DNA of 5,832 bases, from NCBI GenBank assembly GCA_031288815.1, contig JAITQR010000255.1:1-5832 (forward strand). Direction: 5' to 3'. This DNA comes from Treponema sp. GTDB lineage: Bacteria; Spirochaetota; Spirochaetia; Treponematales; Breznakiellaceae. The translations under genes and the position numbers were made by a program. This document shows positions 1-5,253 of the stretch, one piece after another. The notes below the pieces were generated by a model that was not told where the DNA came from, ran no database searches, and was given only the letters and a program-made list of their open reading frames with translations. Positions within the stretch are counted from its first letter, which is position 1, and every line of letters begins with the position of its first letter.

Positions 1-280
1 TCGCGAGACTGAGCAGTACCCAGTAAACTATCCCGATAAGCAGGGTGACCAGGGAAAGAACGATATAAAAAACCAGGGGGAGTTCCATCCCCTCTCCCGC
101 GCCCTGGGGGAAGAGGATATTGGCGACCTGTAAAACCAACTGGAGTACCACAATGTAAATAGCAAAGCCCCGCATACGGGCAATGTTCGTCTCAAGGCGC
201 TCTTCCTCAAAGCGGGCGCGGTATTTTTCCGGAATATTGTGTTTTTTTTCCATCGGCGCTTTTTTTCCGATGTCCTTCAT
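1..280 (-). CDS. Membrane protein of unknown function, N-terminal part only (cut by window edge)
   Basis: Reading leftward from ATG at 280-278 gives 93 open codons that run off the left edge. Residues about 17-37 are a charged, probably cytoplasmic helix rich in Arg and Glu (motifs RARFEEERLETN and ARMR). Two hydrophobic segments follow, at about 39-57 and 67-91, joined by a short loop containing FPQGAGEG. This is the layout of an integral membrane protein whose body lies outside the window. A short basic/acidic helix leading into several membrane spans is common in sensor proteins such as membrane-anchored diguanylate cyclases, but nothing diagnostic is visible, so no function is assigned. 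The start at 280 is preferred because GGCGGA lies just upstream and a promoter candidate sits about 60 bp away; an in-frame ATG at 253 (residue 10) is the alternative. The gene is divergent from the FKBP operon. Confidence 0.68.
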   Translation of the reverse strand, partial: MKDIGKKAPMEKKHNIPEKYRARFEEERLETNIARMRGFAIYIVVLQLVLQVANILFPQGAGEGMELPLVFYIVLSLVTLLIGIVYWVLLSLA

Positions 281-340
281 AATTTCCGCCGTATTCGTAG
301 CGAAGGGTTTAATACCCCGCCTTTTGGGGTGAGGTTGTTG

Positions 341-368
341 ATTATAAAATATTTGCGTCAAATGTAAA
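341..368 (-). promoter_or_regulatory. Candidate sigma-70 promoter of the leftward membrane-protein gene
   Basis: On the minus strand TTTACA (368-363, five of six consensus bases) is followed after 16 bp by a perfect TATAAT (346-341). Transcription would begin near 334, giving a leader of roughly 55 nt before the ATG at 280. That leader contains a small hairpin, ACCCC (314-318) with GGGGT (326-330). Seen in the sequence; activity is inferred. Confidence 0.5.
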
Positions 369-391
369 ATACATAAAGGAGCCCCGGTCTC

Positions 392-420
392 TTGCGGCTA
401 AAGGGCGTAAACGGTATAGT
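392..420 (+). promoter_or_regulatory. Candidate promoter of the FKBP operon, placing the transcript start at the ATG
   Basis: TTGCGG (392-397) and TATAGT (415-420, five of six bases) are separated by exactly 17 bp, with an AT-rich stretch upstream (341-377). Initiation 7-8 bp after the -10 box would fall at about 427-428, on the ATG of the first FKBP gene, which would make the mRNA leaderless. The -35 match is only three of six. A competing reading is that TTG 392 is itself a start codon behind AAAGGAG (375-381). Confidence 0.3.
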
Positions 421-427
421 TTGTTTA

Positions 428-1123
428 ATGAAAAAGAATATATTTTGGCGCGGCTTTGGCGTGTTCCTGGCCGTGGCGCTGGGTCTTCTCGCTTTCGTAT
501 CGTGCGGACGATCTTCTTCCGATAAAGGCGACGAAGCCTCCGACAGGGATGTCAGTTATGCCCTGGGCATGGAATTCGGCCGGAATTTGCGGGATGTGGG
601 TTTTGAAATCAATTACGATGACTTTATGCAGGGCTTCAAGGATACTTTTGAGGGCCGGACTCCCCGTTTGACCAGCGAAGACGCGGCCATGAAGATCCAG
701 TCCGCCTATCTCGCGGCTATGGAGAAACAGTCCGGGGATTTAAAACAGGCGGAAATTGATTTTCTTGCGGAAAATTCCCGAAAAGAAGGGATCATAACCA
801 CCGATACCGGCCTCCAGTACGAGGTAATTACCGAGGGAACCGGTGTCCACCCCCAGGTTACCGACACGGTACGGGTTAATTACGAGGGCACCCTCGTTGA
901 CGGCCAGGTATTCGACAGTTCCTACCAGCGGGGCGAACCTGCCGAATTCCCCCTGGACAGGGTTATCCCCGGCTGGAGCGAGGGGCTTCAGTTGATGAGC
1001 GAAGGCTCAAATTACCGGTTCTACATCCCCTCCGATCTTGCCTACGGTTCCCAGGACGCTTCCGGGCTCCCCCCTTACTCGACGCTTATCTTTAACGTGG
1101 AACTTATTTCGGTGGTGAAATGA
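428..1123 (+). CDS. FKBP-type peptidyl-prolyl cis-trans isomerase, predicted lipoprotein
   Basis: This protein should catalyse prolyl cis-trans isomerisation during folding of exported proteins. From ATG 428 it has 231 residues. It begins with a basic n-region (MKKN), a hydrophobic core and a relaxed lipobox FVSC with Cys26, which predicts lipidation and anchoring on the periplasmic side. A dimerisation-type FKBP N-domain follows at about 40-105 (SYALGMEFGRNL, then NYDDFMQGF), then a linker helix, then the FKBP domain at about 125-231. Pocket residues known from FKBP12 are all present: Tyr152 (NYEG), Phe162-Asp163, Phe174, Val179-Ile180, Trp183 (VIPGW), Tyr206 (AYG) and Phe222 (LIF). The order is that of Mip/FkpA-type foldases. 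An in-frame TTG at 392 would add 12 residues and has AAAGGAG ten bases upstream, whereas ATG 428 has no good Shine-Dalgarno. ATG is preferred because it gives a compact lipoprotein signal. The next gene starts within its stop codon. Confidence 0.9.
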   Translation: MKKNIFWRGFGVFLAVALGLLAFVSCGRSSSDKGDEASDRDVSYALGMEFGRNLRDVGFEINYDDFMQGFKDTFEGRTPRLTSEDAAMKIQSAYLAAMEKQSGDLKQAEIDFLAENSRKEGIITTDTGLQYEVITEGTGVHPQVTDTVRVNYEGTLVDGQVFDSSYQRGEPAEFPLDRVIPGWSEGLQLMSEGSNYRFYIPSDLAYGSQDASGLPPYSTLIFNVELISVVK

Positions 1124-1866
1124 AAAAAAGAACGATTATCTTTTTTCCCCTGTTGGTTCTTGCCGCCTCTCTCTATGGGAAAGGACAAATTGAAGACCCG
1201 GCGAAGGCCGCCGGCGAAACGGACGCCAGTTATGCCTTCGGTATGGTGCTGGGCCGGGATCTGAAGCAGCTTGGCTTGAAATTTAACTACCCGGCTTTTA
1301 CCGAAGGGTTCCGTGCCGCTCTGGAGGGCCTGGAGCCGCGTTACGGTTTTGACGAGGCCCTTGAAAAGGTACGCGCCGTTTTTACGGAAGCCGCGATCCG
1401 GCAGGCCGCGGAGAACAAGGAAAAGGAAGCCCTGTTTTTAAAGGAAAACGGGGATCGGGAAGGGGTTGAAACCACCGCCAGCGGCCTTCAGTACGAAGTC
1501 CTGGAGGCCGGGGAAGGGAAGAAACCCGGCCCCCGGGCGCTGGTACAGGTAAATTACGAGGGGAGACTGACCGACGGCACAATTTTTGACAGTACCTGGG
1601 AGCGGGGGGAACCGGCGGAAATTCCCCTGAACCGGGTAATTCCCGGCTGGGCCGAGGGAATCCAGTTGATGGGCGTGGGGGATTTCTACGTGTTTTTCAT
1701 TCCCTCCGCCCTGGCCTACGGGGAAGAGGGGGCCGGGGAACTTATACCGCCCAACTCCCTCCTGATCTTCCGGGTGGAGCTTATCGAAATCCTGGACGAG
1801 GGGGAAGAGAAGGTGGAGGAGCCCTGGGAGCCTAAGCCCTGGGAAGACGGGCCAGATACCCGCTGA
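1120..1866 (+). CDS. FKBP-type peptidyl-prolyl cis-trans isomerase, predicted periplasmic
   Basis: This 248-residue paralogue of the preceding gene starts at an ATGA overlap, so translation is probably coupled; only a weak GGTGG precedes it. A signal peptide is visible (MKKR, hydrophobic 6-18). The would-be lipobox reads LYG followed by Lys21 instead of Cys, so the protein should be released soluble into the periplasm. The FKBP N-domain lies at about 36-95 (SYAFGMVLGRDL, FNYPAFTEGF) and the catalytic domain at about 118-225. Pocket residues are Tyr146, Phe156-Asp157, Val173-Ile174, Trp177, Tyr200 and Phe217; the position of FKBP12 Phe46 is Ile168. The loop IPPNSLLIF is typical of the family. 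After the fold comes an acidic tail rich in Glu, Pro and Trp (about 226-248). The last 35 bp overlap the 3' end of the opposing NDK-like gene, leaving no room for an ordinary terminator. Confidence 0.92.
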   Translation: MKKRTIIFFPLLVLAASLYGKGQIEDPAKAAGETDASYAFGMVLGRDLKQLGLKFNYPAFTEGFRAALEGLEPRYGFDEALEKVRAVFTEAAIRQAAENKEKEALFLKENGDREGVETTASGLQYEVLEAGEGKKPGPRALVQVNYEGRLTDGTIFDSTWERGEPAEIPLNRVIPGWAEGIQLMGVGDFYVFFIPSALAYGEEGAGELIPPNSLLIFRVELIEILDEGEEKVEEPWEPKPWEDGPDTR

Positions 1867-3037
1867 TAATCGCCGCCAGGGAGTTTTCCCCGGTTCTGAC
1901 GATACGCCGCTCCCTTTCAAAACTTTCCGGAGAGTCGGAAGCGTGGGCGGTGTTGATCATTACGCTGCTGCCGAATTCCCGGCGTACCGTCCCGCCCGGG
2001 GCCTTGAGGGGGTCTGTGGGGCCCAGCACGTCCCGGATCTTCTTTACCGCGCTTTCCCCCTCGTAGACCAGAATCATGCTTTTAACGGTGCCGGGCTTGT
2101 CCCGGTCTTCCGGGGGACAGTCGTCGGGCCGTTTACCGGACATAAAATCAATGATCCGGAAGAACTGATCCCGGGCGTATTCCGCCCCGAAATGGTCAAT
2201 CAGGCTTTGCCCGGTTTGGCCGCCCAGGGGAACGCCGAATTCCCTTTCCAGAATTTCCCGCGCCTTTTTCCCGAATACCGGGGCCAGCTTCTCCCTCAGC
2301 GCCGCCTCCACGGGGCCGTAAAATTCCAGGGCCTCCGCCAGGGAAAAGCGGTGCACCTTGATGCCCACTATCCTTAACCCGGTACGGGAGAACATGTCGA
2401 TGATCGTTCCGGGCTTTGAGGAGGCGTATTGCCAGTTGTCCGGTTTGATGATCACCAGGGTCTGCTCAATCCTGGACGGGTCCGGGTATATCATGTTCTT
2501 GATGATGTTCTCCTGGCCCCGCAGAAAATCCGCGAAGAGGGTTAAATTCCGATCCGCCCATTTCTGGTAACGGGGGGTTATAACCGCGGGTTCAAAGTAA
2601 CTTACCTTGTGGGGATCTTCCTCGGACATGATAAGATCCGCGTAGGTATCCCGGATGCTTTCCCCGGTTACCGCGTCTATCTCCCGGTGCTCCGGGTACA
2701 GGTGGCCGCAGATGGCGGAGAGTTTTTCACAGGGATTCTCCCCCCGGAAGAGGAGCAGGAGGCTGCGGTGTTTTCTCCCCCCCGACGGCGGAAGGTTCCG
2801 TTCCGCGTAATCGGCCAAAAGGGTGATATCGCCGGTTGGGTTTTCCTCCCGCAGAGCCCTGGCGTAGACCTTTACAAACTCACCGTCCGGGGCGATCATC
2901 TGGGCCCCCACCAGTTCCAGGTCCAGCCGGGAAAGCAGCCGGGCAATAACGCCGCCGGTTCGGCTTTTCGCTATTGTGTAGGGGGTTACCAGCACATACG
3001 AAAGGGTTCCTTCTTCTTCAGGATCAGTATAATTCAT
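1832..3037 (-). CDS. Nucleoside-diphosphate-kinase-like protein with two tandem domains
   Basis: NDK transfers the gamma-phosphate from NTPs to NDPs through a phosphohistidine. This protein has 401 residues, against about 140-150 for ordinary bacterial NDK, and contains two NDK-like halves. The C-terminal half (about 191-385) keeps the family residues: Lys198 in IIKPD, Tyr240, Arg335 in KKIRDVLGPTDP, Arg352 in TVRREFG, Asn362 and catalytic His365 in NTAHASDSPES. It carries about 44 extra residues between Tyr240 and Phe292, and about 17 after FMSG (301). The N-terminal half (about 12-150) follows the same plan, but KPD is TPY (18-20), the first Arg is Ser107, and the Asn/His motif is replaced by EEDPH, with His143 one position off. 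It is therefore probably a non-catalytic partner domain. GAAGGT (3047-3042) is the ribosome binding site; TATATT (3065-3060) is a possible -10 box with a poor -35. Kinase activity is inferred. Cytoplasmic; no signal peptide. Confidence 0.85.
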   Translation of the reverse strand: MNYTDPEEEGTLSYVLVTPYTIAKSRTGGVIARLLSRLDLELVGAQMIAPDGEFVKVYARALREENPTGDITLLADYAERNLPPSGGRKHRSLLLLFRGENPCEKLSAICGHLYPEHREIDAVTGESIRDTYADLIMSEEDPHKVSYFEPAVITPRYQKWADRNLTLFADFLRGQENIIKNMIYPDPSRIEQTLVIIKPDNWQYASSKPGTIIDMFSRTGLRIVGIKVHRFSLAEALEFYGPVEAALREKLAPVFGKKAREILEREFGVPLGGQTGQSLIDHFGAEYARDQFFRIIDFMSGKRPDDCPPEDRDKPGTVKSMILVYEGESAVKKIRDVLGPTDPLKAPGGTVRREFGSSVMINTAHASDSPESFERERRIVRTGENSLAAIISGYLARLPRA

Positions 3038-3038
3038 G

Positions 3039-3067
3039 TTTACCTTCGTGTATCAAAGAAATATAAT
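3039..3067 (+). promoter_or_regulatory. Candidate sigma-70 promoter of the GH127 gene
   Basis: TTTACC (3039-3044, four of six bases) and a perfect TATAAT (3062-3067) are separated by 17 bp. Transcription would begin near 3074, giving a leader of about 104 nt before the ATG at 3178 that contains all three inverted repeats listed below. The -35 box abuts the start codon of the divergent NDK-like gene, and the -10 overlaps that gene's own possible -10 (TATATT on the minus strand), so the two transcription units may compete. Confidence 0.45.
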
Positions 3068-3100
3068 CAAAAAAAGTAAAAAAGAGAAGGGAAATAGATC

Positions 3101-3128
3101 CGGTTCCAAAACCGCGATCTTGGAACCG
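3101..3128 (+). repeat. Perfect 9-bp inverted repeat in the GH127 leader
   Basis: CGGTTCCAA (3101-3109) and TTGGAACCG (3120-3128) are exact reverse complements around a 10-nt spacer. The repeat lies downstream of the promoter candidate, so it could be a repressor operator acting as a roadblock or an RNA hairpin in the leader. No T-run follows on either strand, so it is not an intrinsic terminator. Confidence 0.6.
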
Positions 3129-3134
3129 CTTTAA

Positions 3135-3146
3135 GGTTTTAAAACC
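3135..3146. repeat. 12-bp perfect palindrome GGTTTTAAAACC
   Basis: This is a continuous palindrome with no spacer, between the promoter candidate and the GH127 start. Its symmetry and AACC/GGTT half-sites resemble binding sites of dimeric sugar-responsive repressors, but no regulator gene lies in the window, so the operator role is inferred. Confidence 0.45.
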
Positions 3147-3162
3147 CGGTTGTTTAAACCGG
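3146..3162. repeat. 6-bp inverted repeat CCGGTT / AACCGG next to the GH127 ribosome binding site
   Basis: CCGGTT (3146-3151) and AACCGG (3157-3162) flank 5 bases, and GTTTAAAC (3152-3159) is itself palindromic. It shares the AACC/GGTT half-site with the two repeats upstream and ends 4 bp before the ribosome binding site. A protein bound here, or a hairpin formed here, would sit right beside the ribosome entry site. Confidence 0.45.
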
Positions 3163-3166
3163 ACGC

Positions 3167-3172
3167 AAGGAG
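3167..3172 (+). promoter_or_regulatory. Ribosome binding site AAGGAG of the GH127 gene
   Basis: AAGGAG lies five bases before the ATG at 3178, an optimal arrangement that fixes the start codon. It is the best-spaced Shine-Dalgarno in the window. Confidence 0.85.
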
Positions 3173-3177
3173 CAAGT

Positions 3178-5157
3178 ATGGACGCGGCAAATCATTCCGA
3201 ATTCATTCCGCTTACGGATGTAAGGATCCGGGATCCCTTCTGGACTCCCTTCATGGAGCGGATCAGAACTAAAGTTGTTCCCTACCAGTGGGAGGCCCTC
3301 AACGACCGGGTTCCCGGCGCGGAGCCCAGTTACTGTATGCGGAATTTCAAGATAGCCGCGCAGCTTACCCATCCCGGTTTGGACTACGGCGTGGACAACC
3401 GGGCCGGTCACGGCGGCCATGTATTCCAGGACAGCGATTTTGCCAAGTGGATAGAGGCCGCCGCCTATACCCTGGTCTGGCATCCCGATCCGGAACTGGA
3501 GAAAACCCTTGACGATACCATTGATATTATCTGTAATGCCCAGCAGGCCGACGGTTACCTGGACACTTACTACATTATCAACGGTCTTGAGAAACGTTTT
3601 ACTAATCTGCGGAACAACCACGAGCTTTACTGCTTCGGCCATTTTCTGGAGGCGGCTATTGCCTATTACCAGGCCGCGGGAAAACGGAAACTCCTGGACG
3701 CCCTGATCCGCTACGCCGATTGTATTGACCGGCACATCGGCCCGGAAGAAAACAAGCTGCGCGGCTATCCGGGGCACGAGATCGCGGAGATGGCCCTGTT
3801 TCGGCTCTACGCGCTTACCGGGGATGAAAAACACCTGAGGCTGGCGAAGTACTTTATTGACGAACGGGGAAGGCAGCCTCTTTTCTTTGAAGAGGAAACC
3901 AAACGTAACGGCAGCGATTTCTTTTGGAAGAACAGCTATTTCCGTTACCAGTACTACCAGGCCGGCAAGCCCGTCCGCGAGCAGTCTGTTGCGGAGGGAC
4001 ACGCGGTTCGGGCGGTGTACCTTTACTCCGGCATGGCGGACATGGCCAGGCTCTCCGGCGACGGGCCCCTTCTGAAAGCCTGCGAGGCCCTCTGGGACAA
4101 CATCGTAAAGCGCCAGATGTATATCACCGGCGCCGTGGGCCAGTCCGCTTACGGCGAGGCCTTCTCCTACGATTATTCCCTTCCCAACGACACCGTTTAC
4201 GGCGAGACCTGCGCCGCCATAGGGCTTGCCTTTTTTGCCCGCCGGATGGCCGCCATCGCGCCCCGGGCCGAATACGCCGACGTGCTGGAAAGAACCCTGT
4301 TCAACGGGATCATCAGCGGCATGTCCCTGGACGGGCGTTCGTTTTTTTACGTAAATCCCCTGGAGGCGCTTCCCGAGGCCAGCCTCAAAGACCGGCGGAT
4401 GAGTCACGTAAAGGTAGAACGGCAGAAATGGTTCGGCTGCGCCTGCTGCCCCCCCAACCTGGCCCGCATGGTCGCCTCTCTGGGCGCCTATATCCATTCG
4501 GCAAACAGAGACTCGGTGTATACCCATTTCTACGCGGGAAGCGAGGCAAAGATCCCCCTGGGCGGGAAAACCGTTTCTCTTAAGCTGGAAACAAACTACC
4601 CCTGGGAAGGCCGCGTCGACATGGCCTTTACCGTGGAGGGGGGAAGCGTCCCGTTCAACTACGGTTTCCGCGTCCCCGGCTGGTGTAAGTCTTACCGGAT
4701 CGAGCTGAACGGGGAAAGTGTCCCGTATACCTTAAAGGACGGTTACGCCCTGATCAGGCGGGACTGGCGGAGCGGCGACAGGGTAACCGTGTTCTTCGAT
4801 ATGCCCGTAAACTTTGTGGAAGCCAACCCCCGTGTACGGGAAAACGCCGGCAAGGTGGCGGTAAGCCGGGGGCCGGTGGTTTACTGCCTTGAGGAGGCCG
4901 ACAACGGCGGGGAGCTTTTCAAGATTCACGCGGGCTCTCCGGATCCTGCCGGTATAAAAGTTCAATACGAGAAAGAACTGCTGGAAGGGGTGGTAAGCAT
5001 CTCCTTCAAAGGCAGGAAGAAGAAAGACTGGGAAGAAGACGAACTCTACCGGATTGCCGCCGACACGGCATACGAGGAGAAGGAACTGCGCTGGATACCC
5101 TACTACTCCTGGGCCAACCGGGGGGCCGGCGAAATGACCGTTTGGGTAAACCGCTAA
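3178..5157 (+). CDS. GH127 beta-L-arabinofuranosidase
   Basis: Family GH127 (formerly DUF1680) enzymes remove beta-L-arabinofuranosyl residues from plant glycans; the best-studied member is HypBA1 of Bifidobacterium longum (about 658 residues; this one has 659). The N-terminal alpha/alpha-barrel domain spans about 13-440 (entry motif RIRDPFW) and beta-sandwich domains follow to the end. The active site is intact. Glu327 (GEAFSYDYSLPNDT) matches acid/base Glu322, Glu343 and Cys345 (YGETC) match the zinc ligands Glu338 and Cys340, and Cys423-Cys424 (FGCACCPPN) match nucleophile Cys417 and ligand Cys418. The 16-residue gap from Glu327 to Glu343 is the same in HypBA1. His148, His200 and His275 have the spacing of the substrate-pocket histidines. 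No signal peptide is present, so it should be cytoplasmic and act on imported oligosaccharides. It stands alone, with no transporter or other glycosidase beside it in the window. The family call is firm; the exact substrate is inferred. Confidence 0.95.
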   Translation: MDAANHSEFIPLTDVRIRDPFWTPFMERIRTKVVPYQWEALNDRVPGAEPSYCMRNFKIAAQLTHPGLDYGVDNRAGHGGHVFQDSDFAKWIEAAAYTLVWHPDPELEKTLDDTIDIICNAQQADGYLDTYYIINGLEKRFTNLRNNHELYCFGHFLEAAIAYYQAAGKRKLLDALIRYADCIDRHIGPEENKLRGYPGHEIAEMALFRLYALTGDEKHLRLAKYFIDERGRQPLFFEEETKRNGSDFFWKNSYFRYQYYQAGKPVREQSVAEGHAVRAVYLYSGMADMARLSGDGPLLKACEALWDNIVKRQMYITGAVGQSAYGEAFSYDYSLPNDTVYGETCAAIGLAFFARRMAAIAPRAEYADVLERTLFNGIISGMSLDGRSFFYVNPLEALPEASLKDRRMSHVKVERQKWFGCACCPPNLARMVASLGAYIHSANRDSVYTHFYAGSEAKIPLGGKTVSLKLETNYPWEGRVDMAFTVEGGSVPFNYGFRVPGWCKSYRIELNGESVPYTLKDGYALIRRDWRSGDRVTVFFDMPVNFVEANPRVRENAGKVAVSRGPVVYCLEEADNGGELFKIHAGSPDPAGIKVQYEKELLEGVVSISFKGRKKKDWEEDELYRIAADTAYEEKELRWIPYYSWANRGAGEMTVWVNR

Positions 5158-5191
5158 CGATACTACCCCCGGTTATTTTTGATTGGTTTTG

Positions 5192-5253
5192 CCTGGGCAA
5201 AGGTACCGGCGTCCGCTTTTATCCTTGGTTGTTTTTGTTTACCTTTGCCCAGG
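5192..5253. repeat. Perfect 14-bp inverted repeat spanning the glnS 3' end
   Basis: CCTGGGCAAAGGTA (5192-5205) and TACCTTTGCCCAGG (5240-5253) are exact reverse complements, 34 nt apart. The right arm encodes the conserved TWAKV near the GlnRS C-terminus; the left arm lies in the spacer beyond the glnS stop. In RNA the stem gains a G-U and a U-A pair (5191/5254, 5190/5255). It could form a long hairpin in the 3' ends of both convergent transcripts. There is no T-run after the stem on either strand, so a role in mRNA stability or factor-dependent termination is likelier than intrinsic termination. Confidence 0.7.

Noticed and set aside
28..210. Short leftward open frame at the left edge
   Set aside because: A different leftward frame (ATG at 280) is open to the edge, has a promoter and ribosome site candidate and gives a plausible membrane protein; this one is its shifted shadow.
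314..330. ACCCC/GGGGT hairpin as a terminator
   Set aside because: The stem is only 5 bp with no T-run on either strand, and it lies between divergent gene starts where no transcript should end.
1438..1920. Open frame antisense to the second FKBP gene and the NDK-like 3' end
   Set aside because: Composition is Pro/Gly-rich with no motif, and both overlapping genes are well supported.
1943..3079. Rightward open frames opposite the NDK-like gene (1943-2377, 2358-2570, 2609-3079)
   Set aside because: They mirror the real leftward gene, carry no domain and have no convincing start signals.
3154..4527. Long open frame (457 codons) antisense to the GH127 gene
   Set aside because: It lies opposite a gene with an intact active site and full family length; its translation shows no domain and its openness follows from the GC-rich codon pattern of the real gene.
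3924..4583. Open frame of 219 codons in another frame inside the GH127 gene
   Set aside because: The translation is rich in Arg, Gly and Pro, as expected of a shifted frame in GC-rich DNA, and it has no recognisable motif.
5144..5180. Possible intrinsic terminator of the GH127 gene
   Set aside because: A T-rich tract (5173-5180) is present, but the only stems before it are 5 bp with large loops (GGGTA/TACCC or AACCG/CGGTT), too weak to call.
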